Positions 47,929-57,303 are shown, counted from the stretch's first letter. The stretch: 64,000 bases of DNA from CAWBJO01 sp963789175 (GCA_963789175.1 CAWBJO010000005.1:1-64000); one strand, 5' to 3'. Notes: generated by a model not told the origin, from the sequence alone. Translations and numbers: made by a program.

Positions 47929-48446
47929 TGTTGTGTCTGGTTAGCTGTCGAAGCGGGTAAAACATGAACTAAGTCGAAGCTCTCACAAACTGTCGGAAGA
48001 TCTTCGCGCCATTCGACTTTCCATTTTGCGCATTGAGGCTGGAAGTATGCGCGATGTGCATCTTGCCACCAGCGTTGGGTCATTTCACCCTCACCTTCGC
48101 GCTCGGCAAAAGACTCGGGGACTTCGTTGAATGGTTTGACAAAGATATCAACAACTCGCACCAGGCACCACGGCTCGTTGTCGAAGTTTAGAACCACCCA
48201 GTAATCACCGACTTTGCGCCGAGGGATGCCGTTTATTTCAAAATCGAGCAGAAGATGCGCAGTTCCTTGCTTCTTCCGCATTGCCACAAGTCGAGGCTGC
48301 TCAGACAAATCGAGCAATGGGTCGTTAAAGTCGAGAAACTGCGGATCCGCAAAGGTGCTGGCGTGATAGTCGGTCGTCGCAATGTTGAGATCGCGTCGAC
48401 ATTGCTGCCAGAAGTCCTCAACAGCTTTTGTTTTCTCACCGATCAT
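47925..48446 (-). CDS. ASCH-domain protein, copy 1
   Basis: 173 residues from ATG 48446, preceded by AAGGATG; an upstream start at 48512 is weaker. Core: RKKQGTAHLLLDFEINGIPR, R-K-V-G-D-Y-W-V-V-L-N-F-D, VVDIFVKPFNEVPESFAERE, G-E-G-E-M-T-Q-R-W-W-Q-D-A-H. Paralogue of the protein at 47024-47518, and the two also share the N-terminal M-I-G-E/K-K-T-x-A-V. Encoded next to a FadR-type regulator and before RidA. Confidence 0.82.
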   Translation of the reverse strand: MIGEKTKAVEDFWQQCRRDLNIATTDYHASTFADPQFLDFNDPLLDLSEQPRLVAMRKKQGTAHLLLDFEINGIPRRKVGDYWVVLNFDNEPWCLVRVVDIFVKPFNEVPESFAEREGEGEMTQRWWQDAHRAYFQPQCAKWKVEWREDLPTVCESFDLVHVLPASTANQTQQ

Positions 48447-48523
48447 TGCGACTACATCCTTTCCAAGTGAACCAGAACTCGACGACCTGGGACGCGAGGA
48501 TTTGCCCGACAATATTGTGGCTA

Positions 48524-49270
48524 TCAGTTCGCCTCGCGGCGAATACTGCCTGTTGTCCGAGATAGCGCCTGTAGGAATTGAAGATGCGATCGTCGAATGT
48601 GGTTGGCCATTTCCCGACGAGCAGCTTTCTCATCGCCGATACCTATCGCCTGCGCAATTCGACTATGTTCGTCTGCAAAGGACGGAAATTGGGCGACGTC
48701 AATTCGAAGAAAGAGACTGTTGGCAAGAATGAAGAAATGCTCTCGGCTGCGTTCGACGGCATTCAAAATCTGGGAATTCCGCGACATTTTCGCGATCAGC
48801 AAATGAAATCGCGAGTCTAGTGCGTTGAACTTTGCTTGGCTGTTGCTTGGCTGTTCACACAGAAGCCGCAACGCCCTCCGCTCCGCGACCGAGCCACGTT
48901 CAGCGGCCAGTTGTGCGGTAGCCGGTTCCAATAGTTTCCGAAACTCGTACAGCTCAGCAATGGCCTCCTTAAAGATTCCGACTGACTTTGAAGGTTCCAG
49001 GCTACCAGTGTTCTTATCGCACACGACGGTCCCACCCGTCCTCCCTCGTTCAGTTGTGACAAGCCCTTCCTCGCTCAGAATTCGGAGGGCGGCGCGGACA
49101 GTCACACGAGCCGCGCCGAGAGCAGGCGCCAATTCGCGCTCGGGCGGTAGACGATCTCTGGGTTTGAGATTGCCGGCGGCAATCAAATGTCGGATGGCGT
49201 CAGCAACAATTTCACTAGCCGGGCGTCCATGCCCTAGATCGATTGCGAGAGTGCGTAACGCGCTATCCAC
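48524..49270 (-). CDS. FadR-type GntR regulator
   Basis: 248 residues. N-terminal winged HTH: EIVADAIRHLIAAGNLKPRD, R-L-P-P-E-R-E-L-A-P-A-L-G-A, ARVTVRAALRILSEEGLVTT. The C-terminal all-helical FCD domain includes EFRKLLEPATAQLAAERGSV and DSRFHLLIAKMSRNSQIL (D-x-x-x-H metal site) and HSRIAQAIGIGDEKAARREM. Divergent from the binding-protein gene at 49475 and upstream of the ASCH/RidA genes, so it probably controls both in response to the catabolised compound. Confidence 0.9.
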   Translation of the reverse strand: MDSALRTLAIDLGHGRPASEIVADAIRHLIAAGNLKPRDRLPPERELAPALGAARVTVRAALRILSEEGLVTTERGRTGGTVVCDKNTGSLEPSKSVGIFKEAIAELYEFRKLLEPATAQLAAERGSVAERRALRLLCEQPSNSQAKFNALDSRFHLLIAKMSRNSQILNAVERSREHFFILANSLFLRIDVAQFPSFADEHSRIAQAIGIGDEKAARREMANHIRRSHLQFLQALSRTTGSIRREAN

Positions 49271-49410
49271 TAAGGGCCCCTATCCATTTTCAACGTAGGC
49301 ACATCGGACCCTCTCCCCAAAGACCAACAGGAGGAGTGAAGGATGTTGCTTCTAGCGTTTCTTGACAATCTTCTTGCCACACAATAGCTTGCCAGTAAAT
49401 GGATAACGTA

Positions 49411-49427
49411 CGCGCTCCATAAGCGCG
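49411..49427 (+). promoter_or_regulatory. Small hairpin in the leader of the PotD-type gene
   Basis: CGCGC, loop TCCATAA, GCGCG, 48 bases before ATG 49475. A perfect 5-bp GC stem in the untranslated leader. I could not match the surroundings to any known riboswitch consensus; it may be a simple leader hairpin. Confidence 0.3.
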
Positions 49428-49474
49428 AGCTGGGCCGTCAACCCGGGCTTTCAAAAGACAAAAACGGGAGAGAA

Positions 49475-50641
49475 ATGATGACTGAAGTCAAAGGTCGTTT
49501 GCATTCAACTAGCACTGATAGAAGGTCGGTACTGAAAAGTGGCGCAGCCACGCTCGGCCTTGCAGCCATAGGCTCGATTGCTCCCACTACTTTCGTTAGA
49601 GCTGAGGACACCACTCTCAATTGGCTCACTTGGGCCGGACATAGCGACCCTTACGTGATCGAGGCCTTTGAGAAGGAAACGGGAATCAAAATCAAGGCCA
49701 AGGAGTATGCGGCAGGCGACCTCGGCCTTGCTGAGCTGACACAGAATCCTGATCTGTATGACATCGTTTCAGTGTCGGGGGAGTTCATACCGGCATTCGT
49801 CTCGGCCAACGTCCTCGCGGAACTTGATCCTGAGGAGTATTCCAGCTGGAAGGATTACTTGCCAGAATTCAAGAAGGATTTGGGCTGGAATGTGAATGGA
49901 AAATACCACTCAATTCTTTATGAATTCGGATTCAATGGATTGGGATATCGCACCGACATGCTTTCTGCCGAAGATGTCTCGACTTACGAGATCATGCGAG
50001 ATCCACGTCTAAAGGGCAAGATCGCTGCGAATGACTGGTGGGGCAATGCAATGGGCAGCCTGAGCATCTTGGCTGGCTATAGTCCTGCGAAGGGACGCAA
50101 CCCCTATGTGATTACGAACGAAGAATTCAAGCATCTTCGAGAGACCATGATGGAGGTTCGCCCGCAGTTTAGTGGCTTTCTCGAGTATGCTGGTATTTTT
50201 TCCGGCTTTGCGAACGGGTCGATCTGGTTGCAGCCTGGCGGTGGCGATTGGGCTACTCAGATACTTGTTGATCAGAACATTCCCGTCGGCACGTCCATTC
50301 CGAAAGAAGGTGGCTATCTGTGGGGAGAGGCAATTTCTATCGTTGCCGGAACAAAAAAGCTCGATGCTGCCAAAAAGTTTGTCAACTATGTGATGTCAGC
50401 GGAAGCGCAGGCGCGCTTCGCCACTAAGCCGGCGTATACTGCAATCGTTGCAAATCAGAAGGGATGGGAAATCATACGTCGTGATATGCCCCAATGGGCT
50501 AAGCGTCTCAAGTTGGAGAGTTTTGATGATCCCAACGCGATCACGCCCTGGCGGCAAGGACTCATTACCTCCCGTATGCTTCCGGTAGACCAAACCGCTG
50601 CGGATTGGGCGAACCTTTGGCAAGAATTCAAAAACGCATGA
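49475..50641 (+). CDS. PotD-type periplasmic binding protein
   Basis: 388 residues. The leader T-D-R-R-S-V-L-K-S-G-A-A-T-L-G-L-A-A is a twin-arginine-like signal. Mature part: L-N-W-L-T-W-A-G-H-S-D-P-Y, YDIVSVSGEFIPAFVSANVL, YEFGFNGLGYRTDMLSAEDV, GSIWLQPGGGDWATQILVDQ, EAISIVAGTKKLDAAKKFVN: the spermidine/putrescine-binding family layout. A start one codon later (49478) is equally possible. Followed by permease, permease and ATPase genes, so a full importer; the ligand need not be a polyamine. Confidence 0.88.
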   Translation: MMTEVKGRLHSTSTDRRSVLKSGAATLGLAAIGSIAPTTFVRAEDTTLNWLTWAGHSDPYVIEAFEKETGIKIKAKEYAAGDLGLAELTQNPDLYDIVSVSGEFIPAFVSANVLAELDPEEYSSWKDYLPEFKKDLGWNVNGKYHSILYEFGFNGLGYRTDMLSAEDVSTYEIMRDPRLKGKIAANDWWGNAMGSLSILAGYSPAKGRNPYVITNEEFKHLRETMMEVRPQFSGFLEYAGIFSGFANGSIWLQPGGGDWATQILVDQNIPVGTSIPKEGGYLWGEAISIVAGTKKLDAAKKFVNYVMSAEAQARFATKPAYTAIVANQKGWEIIRRDMPQWAKRLKLESFDDPNAITPWRQGLITSRMLPVDQTAADWANLWQEFKNA

Positions 50642-50775
50642 GGCCGACTGCCGGCTCCATTGCCAATCGAACTACCCTATCTCGCAATACAAATGGTCTC
50701 CGAGGCGCGTAGTGTAAGTTCTAGGCGTAAGGGTCCATAGGCCGCCATCGGAAACGAGGAAGTTCTGAGGGGATT

Positions 50776-51648
50776 GTGCGTACACTTCGGTCCTGGTTAG
50801 GTTCGACGGTCAGCCCGTCTGTCCTTGTTACTGCCGGGCCGATGTTCGTGTGGCAGCTGGTTTTTTACTTGGGGCTGCGGTCATCCTCATCTTGATGACC
50901 TTTTGGTATGTGGAGAACTATCGTTTAGTCCCCGGGTTCACTCTCGCCAACTGGCGCAGTGTGTTCGAACTCATATTTGTTTTATGCGGTTTATTTCAGG
51001 ACCCTTGTCTATGCTGTATCAGCTGCCGCAATAGCAACCGTTCTTGGATTTCCACTAGCCTACACGCTAGCGTTCAAGGTCTCAGAAAGAGTTCGGCGCA
51101 TCGCTTTTATGCTCCTAATTCTTCCGTCCTTCACGAACTACTACGTCCGCAGCTACGCCTGGAGCTTCATGCTCGAAGATCAGGGGTTGGTAAATGCGGG
51201 TTTAGGCCTTCTCGGCCTCCCGCCTATCAAATTTCAGGGATCCTTCGCTCCGACAATCGTAGGCTATATGGGTTACTTCTTCCCGCTTGTCGTGCTTATT
51301 CAACTCCTGAGCTTGATGTACATTTCACGGGACTTCGTGCAGGCCGCGAACAATCTAGGGGCGGGCCGGTTCACGTCGGTTTTTACAGTTGTCATACCGA
51401 TGGCCCGTGGTGGTCTTGTGCTCGGTTTCGCATATGCATTTATGCTGGCGATGGGCGACTATGTCGCTCCTGCGTATTTGGGTGGTGGTGTACGGCCAAC
51501 CCTCAGCATACTGATCATCAACACGATTCAAGGTCAATCTGACTACCCAAAAGCGGCAGTCATCTCCTTGATTATGATAGCTACGCTGATGGTCGTGTTT
51601 TTTGGTGCCTACCGCTTCGCGTTTCCTTCGCGAGGAAATACTAAGTGA
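50776..51648 (+). pseudogene. PotB-type permease, two frameshifts
   Basis: GTG 50776 follows GAGGGGATT. Fragment 1: AGPMFVWQLVFYLG; fragment 2 (after a base lost near 50877): AAVILILMTFWYVENYRLVP, F-T-L-A-N-W-R-S-V-F; fragment 3 (base lost near 50966): NSYLFYAVYFRTLVYAVSAA, VLGFPLAYTLAFKVSERVRR, then helices to the end with EAA loop D-F-V-Q-A-A-N-N-L-G-A-G. Together a normal six-helix PotB. All three pieces join without other damage. Confidence 0.83.
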
Positions 51649-52460
51649 CCGATCGGATCGTCAAACTGGCCTTGTACACTTATGCCGCACTGGCGTTCGT
51701 ATTTATATTCTCACCGTTCGTCGCGCTGATCGTGTTTGCCTTCCAAGAAAGTCGTTTCCCGTACTTGCCCTGGCAAGGATCGACGACAAAGTGGTTCTCC
51801 TCACTGGCGGATCCGCAAGTGATTTCGGCCATCAAGAATAGCTTAATTGTGGGCGTAGCATCTGCATCCATTGCTACTCCCATCGGATGTGCGGCCGCCT
51901 ATTTCGTAAATCGTTGGAATTTCGTGGGCAAGAACGCATATATCGGGTTCATCGTCGCGCCGCCATGCACCCCCCTCATTATTCTTGCACTCACGATGCT
52001 GATCTATCTCCGGGAACTCGGGATCGCAAAGACGCTACTTGCCGTGATCGTCAGCCACGTAGTGCTCGCGGCCCCCTTCGCCTTTGGGATCATGAGGATG
52101 CGCCTCGCCGACCTTGATCCTGATCTTGAACAAGCAGCGTGGAACCTAGGAGCAAATGAATGGCGCGCCATTTGGTCGGTTGTTTTGCCCCAGGCGGGTG
52201 CTGCAGCAATTGCCGCGTTCCTGCTTTCCATGGTGGTATCTTGGGACGAGTTTATTATCGCCTGGCTGGTTTCGGGGCTCGACGTGACACTCCCGGTCTA
52301 TTTGTGGGTCAAGTTTCAAGGACAGGTTAGCACGCAAGTTAACGCAATCGGGACACTCGCTTTTGCAGTCTCAATCGCCATTGTCATCGTGGTCGAACTA
52401 CTCATTTTTCGGTCAAGTCGCCGAAGCCGGCGAGATCTGAAACGCGCAGACAACAGGTAG
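51645..52460 (+). CDS. PotC-type permease
   Basis: 271 residues, intact, start GTG overlapping the PotB stop (GTGA). Six helices: YAALAFVFIFSPFVALIVFA at the N-terminus, GVASASIATPIGCAAAYFVN, LIILALTMLIYLRELG, EAA-like loop LEQAAWNLGANEWRAIWSVV, final ALAVSIAIVIVVELLIF-type helix. Inner-membrane partner of PotB. Confidence 0.9.
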   Translation: MTDRIVKLALYTYAALAFVFIFSPFVALIVFAFQESRFPYLPWQGSTTKWFSSLADPQVISAIKNSLIVGVASASIATPIGCAAAYFVNRWNFVGKNAYIGFIVAPPCTPLIILALTMLIYLRELGIAKTLLAVIVSHVVLAAPFAFGIMRMRLADLDPDLEQAAWNLGANEWRAIWSVVLPQAGAAAIAAFLLSMVVSWDEFIIAWLVSGLDVTLPVYLWVKFQGQVSTQVNAIGTLAFAVSIAIVIVVELLIFRSSRRSRRDLKRADNR

Positions 52461-52462
52461 CG

Positions 52463-53555
52463 ATGACAACTCCCGCGATCGTATTGGCAAATCTCGTCAA
52501 GAAGTATGGGCAGGTCGAAGCCGTTCGCGGGATAGACCTTGAGATTTTCGACGGCGAATTTCTTGTCATTATAGGTCCCAGTGGATGCGGCAAGACTACG
52601 ACCTTGCGAATGATCGCAGGCTTGGAACAGCCCAGTTTTGGCGACATTTATATCAATGGACTTCGCATGAACGAGGTGAAGCCCTGGCATCGCGATACCC
52701 CATTGGTCTGGCAAAATTTCACACTCTTCCCTCATTTGAACGTTGCACAAAACATCGAATACGGCTTGCGAATGCGTGGCGTGCCGAGAGCAAGACGACA
52801 GGAACTGGTCGACCGCGTGATCAACACGGTCGGGTTGACAGGCATGGGAAGCCGATCTGTTTTGCAACTCTCGGGCGGGCAAAAGCAGAGGGTCGGTTTG
52901 GCACGTGCAATAGTGTTGGACCTCGAAGATCCTGCTACTGGACGAACCGCTGGGCGCGCTCGATGCAAAGATTGGTCGTTCAATGCAAAAGGAGCTTAAG
53001 CGGTTGCATCGCGAGCTCGGCATAACTTTCGTATATGTCACACACAATCAGTCTGAAGCCTTGGCAATGGCGGACAGGATTGTGATTATGAAGGATGGAC
53101 GTATCGAGCAGGTCGGTACATCGCGTGAAATCTATCGGACACCTGTCAGTCGTTTCGTTGCGGAATTCGTGGGTGCCAACAACGTTCTTTCTGGCGTAGT
53201 GGCCGCGCGCAACAATGATCTTGTCACCATTGCCACACCGCAAGGTGATTTTGAAATCGAGAACCCTCCGGATCGCTCATTGAACCTAAGCGAGCCGGTC
53301 ACATTCGTTGTTAGCGCAGACAGGGTTGTAGTTGACGGCGCTCCGGACGGGAGCCGCAACTTGGTCACCGGCAAAGTCGTCGCTGCGGAGTTCAACGGCT
53401 CGGGTGCCTTACTATTCCTTGAATTGGATCACGGCCTTGAGTTTCAAGTTCAACGGCCCAATTTGCGGGCCGGTGAACCAGAGATCCCTATCGGTTCAAG
53501 TTTAAGGGTGTCATGGACTCCTAGCGATGCTTTCTTGCTGCGCAATCAGAGCTGA
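52463..53555 (+). pseudogene. PotA-type ATPase, frameshifted
   Basis: Begins two bases after PotC. Walker A G-P-S-G-C-G-K-T-T, H-D-T-P-L-V-W-Q-N-F-T-L-F Q-loop, signature L-S-G-G-Q-K-Q-R; then a shift near 52925 after I-V-L-D, and the other frame continues K-I-L-L-L-D-E-P-L-G-A-L-D-A-K (Walker B), switch V-Y-V-T-H-N-Q-S-E-A, and the TOBE domain characteristic of PotA (PVTFVVSADRVVVDGAPDGS, LRVSWTPSDAFLL). Complete apart from the shift. Confidence 0.87.
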
Positions 53556-53658
53556 ATGATCCGTTTGGTGAGTTGAAATCGTATGGATGACCCGCTTAAG
53601 AGTTAGACACAAATGCCGGGTGAGTTGGCCTTCTTTACTTGGACTGTGAGGAATTCGA

Positions 53659-54120
53659 ATGCGGATTTCCGAAACCTCAGAAGACTGGAAATTCATGGAC
53701 AAGGCACTTGACGCTGCGAAGCAATCTTTCGACAGCGGAGGAATTCCTGTGGGTGCGGTTCTGGTTCACGCCAATTCCATTCTGGGAAGTGGGTACAATC
53801 GCTCCATTCAAACCAATGATCCTACCTCGCATGGTGAAACTGATTGTTTGCGCAATGTAGGCCTGCTCAATTCCTTTGACGCGACGACGCTCTACACAAC
53901 GTTAAGTCCGTGTGAGATGTGTGCCGGTGCTGTGACTTTCTTGGGTATTCCGCGGATCGTAGTTGGGGAACGTCAAACTTATTCAGGTGACCTTGAAGCC
54001 CTGACGCGAAGGGGAGTTGCAATTACACTCTTAGACCACCCGGGATGCGTCGAACTAATGGGTCGGTTTGTCGCGCAGAACCCTGTTTTGTGGCGACAAC
54101 TAACGGAGGCGAAGGGTTAG
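53659..54120 (+). CDS. Cytosine-deaminase-like zinc deaminase (yeast FCY1 type)
   Basis: 153 residues. Zinc and proton-shuttle motif H58-G-E60 and the P-C85-E-M-C88 motif are present, with N47 in the substrate pocket position. The surrounding text THLY-like T-T-L-Y-T-T-L-S-P-C-E-M-C-A-G-A-V, followed by G-I-P-R-I-V-V-G-E, resembles yeast cytosine deaminase more than tRNA adenosine deaminase or guanine deaminase. Deaminates cytosine or a related cyclic amidine. ATG 53659 has GAGGAA upstream. Located between importer and creatininase genes. Confidence 0.85.
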   Translation: MRISETSEDWKFMDKALDAAKQSFDSGGIPVGAVLVHANSILGSGYNRSIQTNDPTSHGETDCLRNVGLLNSFDATTLYTTLSPCEMCAGAVTFLGIPRIVVGERQTYSGDLEALTRRGVAITLLDHPGCVELMGRFVAQNPVLWRQLTEAKG

Positions 54121-54171
54121 ACTTCCAGCAACAATCACAACCAGGGAATCGTATGCCGAGTCAAATTCGAA

Positions 54172-54978
54172 TTGAGTTTAATGAGTTGGACCGACTATGC
54201 CGAAATCCTTGCCAACAGCGACCCCGTTGTGATGGTGCCCATTGGGGCGATGGAACAACATGGTCCACATCTTCCGTTGGCAACGGATTCGTTGATTCCG
54301 GAGGCCATTTGCAGGGAGTTGATCCACGGCGCCCCAACTCTTCTCGCACCTACAATTGCATACGGTTACAAATCAATTCCACGCTGCGGGGGCGGGCAAC
54401 ATTTTCCCGGCACGACCAGCCTGGACGCAGGCACGTTGATCGACCAGATCCGGAATATTCTGCGAGAGTTCGCTCGACACGGAATTCGTAAGATCGCCCT
54501 CGTTGTTGGACACATGGAGAACCAGTGGTTCGTGACTGAAGCCTGTGACCTTGCGCTGCGCGAGTTGAAAGCGCTTGGCATACCGACGCCGCGAATCATG
54601 CAAGTTTGCTATTGGGAGTTTCTTTCGCATGACACCGTGCTTCGGGCCTTTGACGGTAAAGTTCCCGATTGGACGTTGGAGCATGCAGGGATAATGGAAA
54701 CTTCGGTCATGCTCTACAAGTATCCAGAGCTCGTAAAGATGGAAAGACTTGTAAACCAGCAACCAGCCAAGTTTCCGACATATGATCTATGGCCTTACGA
54801 TCCCAAGACGGTGCCTGCATCGGGAATATTGAATAGCGCAATCGGTGCAACCGCAGCGAAGGGCAAATTGCTGTTCGACGAGTATGTCTCGACGTTGTCG
54901 AAGCGCGATGGAAGAAGCCTTTTCATGAATGCCGGAACCAGTTGCTGCAAACTCGTTAAGCCGGTTCGTCTGTTTTAG
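54172..54978 (+). CDS. Creatininase (creatinine amidohydrolase)
   Basis: 268 residues. The five metal ligands known in Pseudomonas creatininase (Glu34, His36, Asp45, His120, Glu122) appear with identical spacing as E28, H30, D39, H114, E116 (M-E-Q-H-G-P-H-L-P-L-A-T-D; V-V-G-H-M-E-N-Q). Substrate-pocket Trp and His residues fit as W148, W167 and H171 (W-T-L-E-H-A-G-I-M-E-T-S). This is stronger than the generic creatininase-family pattern (G-H-G-G-N). Converts creatinine to creatine. Start 54172 or 54181 (ATG). No creatinase gene is in the window. Confidence 0.88.
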   Translation: MSLMSWTDYAEILANSDPVVMVPIGAMEQHGPHLPLATDSLIPEAICRELIHGAPTLLAPTIAYGYKSIPRCGGGQHFPGTTSLDAGTLIDQIRNILREFARHGIRKIALVVGHMENQWFVTEACDLALRELKALGIPTPRIMQVCYWEFLSHDTVLRAFDGKVPDWTLEHAGIMETSVMLYKYPELVKMERLVNQQPAKFPTYDLWPYDPKTVPASGILNSAIGATAAKGKLLFDEYVSTLSKRDGRSLFMNAGTSCCKLVKPVRLF

Positions 54979-54987
54979 GATGCCGCG

Positions 54988-55167
54988 ATGGAAGCAGAAT
55001 GGGAGCCTATTGATACGATACCGAAGGATGCAACGAGGGTGTTGGTGTTTGCGCCTGGCGCAGATGAACCGCTCGGTATTTTCGCAGCAAACGAAGTTCC
55101 AGATATTGCGCCTACGCATTGGATGCCCCTGCCTCCGCCCCCGAGCGACTTAAAGTTTGGCCTCTAA
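54988..55167 (+). CDS. DUF551-like small protein
   Basis: 59 residues, M-E-A-E-W-E-P-I-D-T-I-P-K-D-A, R-V-L-V-F-A-P-G-A, ending P-T-H-W-M-P-L-P-P-P-P. W-x-P-I-x-T-x-P at the front and T-H-W-M-P-L-P at the back are the DUF551 signature, often seen in phage and rhizobial proteins. AGGA precedes ATG 54988, nine bases after creatininase. Too short for usual ORF cut-offs. Confidence 0.65.
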   Translation: MEAEWEPIDTIPKDATRVLVFAPGADEPLGIFAANEVPDIAPTHWMPLPPPPSDLKFGL

Positions 55168-55407
55168 CTGAACCCCTCAGCCGTCCGAGCATCGTGGCAG
55201 GAATTCATCTTTTCCAGCGCAAACGGCACATCGCTGACACCCAACCCAGTCTGTCAGTACACTGTGTGACGGGGTCGGGGCGACTGGGGATAGGCATCTA
55301 TGAGATCGCAATGGACGGTACTATAGAGGGGGCCTTTTTCGACGACTTTCACAAGGCAGGGATTGGTAGAGAAAAGCTTACTCCGGTCCGATAAGCCCGG
55401 CAGGCTT

Positions 55408-57006
55408 CTAGGAAGCTGCGTGATTGGCCTCCGACTGAGTGCTCAAGGCAAGTTCAGGCGCGACATCTGCTGCGGAGCGTGGCCGCCCGAATAAATATCC
55501 CTGCACGGCGCCACAGCCCAATTCCAATAGCCGAGCACAAACGCGCTCGGTTTCCACACCCTCGGCCGTCGTATTGATTTTCATGGATTTGGCCAGGTTG
55601 AGCACCGCCTCAACAATGCTGGCCTTGTCGGCATCCTCCAGCATTTCGGTGACAAACGAGCGATCGATTTTGAGCACATCGAATTTCAGTTCACGGAGGT
55701 GATAAAGACCGGAGTATCCGGTTCCGAAGTCATCCAAGGCGACCTTTATGCCCTGGCCACGAAGGCGAAGGAGCGCCTGCTTCATTCCGGCGACTTCCTC
55801 GATTAGACCGCTTTCTGTGATCTCGATTTGGATTCGCCGCGGCGAAAGCCCTGAGCCGGTAACAATTGCCATGAAGTTCGTGAAAAAGCTCGGATTGAGC
55901 AACTGGCTGGGCGCCGCATTTATCGAAAGATAAATGTGTTCTGGCCACGCAGCTGCGTCCGCACACGCCTGGCGAAGCATGGTTAGGGTGAGCGACATGA
56001 GCTTTCCGCTATCCTCCGCAACGGGAATGAACAGTGCCGGTGGCACTTGGCCACGTGTCGGATGCTTCCAACGGGCCAAGGCCTCATAGCCGATGATGCG
56101 GCGTGAGCGGAGATCCACGATCTGTTGATAGTGGGGAACAATCTCATGTCTTTCGATTGCAATCTCGAGGTCCTTTTCGAGTGCCATTCGCTCCTTGAGA
56201 GCTTCCTCCATATCGTTTTGAAAGAAATGGTAGGTGCCTCCGCCACTATCCTTGCTTTGATACATCGCACAGTCTGCCGAGTGCACGAGCTCCTCAGCTG
56301 TAGATCCATCTTCCGGGTAGATAGCAATTCCGGTACTGCCCCCCACACGAACCGATCCACCCGCGAGCTCTATCGGTTCGCGCAGAAGGAACGTAAGTCG
56401 ATAGGCCAGACGCTGGGTTGCTTCTCCTCCATCCGAATTGTCCAGCAGGACGGCGAACTCATCTCCCCCCAATCGCGCTACTAGATTTGGAGGTGGGAAC
56501 AAATCCAAGAGCTTCTGGGCGATCGTAACCAACACTCCATCTCCAGCGCGATGGCCATGAAAATCATTGACCGTCTTGAAGTGATCGAGATCGATTATGA
56601 ATACCGCAAACGGCAGTTCGCTCTCAGCCGAACGTCGCCGCATCTCCTCAAAGAATTTTCTGCGATTGGGTAGGCCGGTCAGAGGATCGTGCCGGGCAAG
56701 CTTCTGTGCCTCGCGCTCGGCAGCGGACTTAGCGACAATGGCCCGGTTTAGTTCAACCAGCCGACGGATTACAAAGTAGCTCAGCATGATTGCGAGGAGG
56801 AAAACCTGAAAGACTATCTCATCGAGTTCCCAGGACTCATGGTCCTCCATGAACTCGACCAGAAGGTCCATGGCATCGAACTCCAGGGCAGCCACAAGCC
56901 CGACGATCAATACCGAACAGGTCAGGATGGCATCAAATCTGATACTGGAATTGTCCCGCCAGGCGTCTCGCAACCGGCGAAGGCGGTTTGAGCCGAAGGA
57001 TGCCAT
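55408..57006 (-). CDS. Membrane-bound GGDEF/EAL protein
   Basis: 532 residues. Two N-terminal membrane helices (FDAILTCSVLIVGLVAALEF; EIVFQVFLLAIMLSYFVIRR) around a short periplasmic loop. GGDEF domain (HDPLTGLPNRRKFFEEMRRR, A-R-L-G-G-D-E-F-A-V-L-L) with an intact active motif, then an EAL domain (IVPHYQQIVDLRSRRIIGYE, Y-E-A-L-A-R-W, ITESGLIEEV, FGTGYSGLYHLRELKFDVLK, TAEGVETERV). Both makes and breaks cyclic di-GMP in principle. Single-gene unit; convergent with the creatininase side. Confidence 0.93.
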   Translation of the reverse strand: MASFGSNRLRRLRDAWRDNSSIRFDAILTCSVLIVGLVAALEFDAMDLLVEFMEDHESWELDEIVFQVFLLAIMLSYFVIRRLVELNRAIVAKSAAEREAQKLARHDPLTGLPNRRKFFEEMRRRSAESELPFAVFIIDLDHFKTVNDFHGHRAGDGVLVTIAQKLLDLFPPPNLVARLGGDEFAVLLDNSDGGEATQRLAYRLTFLLREPIELAGGSVRVGGSTGIAIYPEDGSTAEELVHSADCAMYQSKDSGGGTYHFFQNDMEEALKERMALEKDLEIAIERHEIVPHYQQIVDLRSRRIIGYEALARWKHPTRGQVPPALFIPVAEDSGKLMSLTLTMLRQACADAAAWPEHIYLSINAAPSQLLNPSFFTNFMAIVTGSGLSPRRIQIEITESGLIEEVAGMKQALLRLRGQGIKVALDDFGTGYSGLYHLRELKFDVLKIDRSFVTEMLEDADKASIVEAVLNLAKSMKINTTAEGVETERVCARLLELGCGAVQGYLFGRPRSAADVAPELALSTQSEANHAAS

Positions 57007-57066
57007 CCGATTCCCCGATAGTGACCGGTCTCATTATTCGGGGGTTTGGGTAAATAATCGCTCAAC

Positions 57067-57303
57067 TCAAGAAGTGAACGCATTCCGTAAAATCACGCCG
57101 CCCTGTCCAGACTTGATTTGGGGAAGGGGTGGCAAATTCGGGAATGCTTGGTCGAGCGACTGACCGCGCAACAACTGGCCGGTGGCAATCAATTCCGAAT
57201 AGTCGACTTCAGACCAATTGGCACCTGGTGACAAAACTGCCCAAGCGCGGCCGGTTTTATCATCGGCGACCGCAGGGCAGCCCTTTCGCGAATATACAAG
57301 CAT
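57067..57303 (-). CDS. Small protein, unknown
   Basis: 78 residues from ATG 57303, which follows GAGGAGTCCTTGG. Sequence M-L-V-Y-S-R-K-G-C-P-A-V, W-A-V-L-S-P-G-A-N-W, DYSELIATGQLLRGQSLDQA; no membrane helix and no known motif. Its stop lies 61 bases from the GGDEF/EAL start on the same strand, so they may share a transcript. Confidence 0.45.
   Translation of the reverse strand: MLVYSRKGCPAVADDKTGRAWAVLSPGANWSEVDYSELIATGQLLRGQSLDQAFPNLPPLPQIKSGQGGVILRNAFTS

Noticed and set aside
49381..49474. Leader of the PotD-type gene examined for a guanidine, purine or polyamine-related riboswitch
   Set aside because: Only a 5-bp hairpin; no known conserved motif could be matched.
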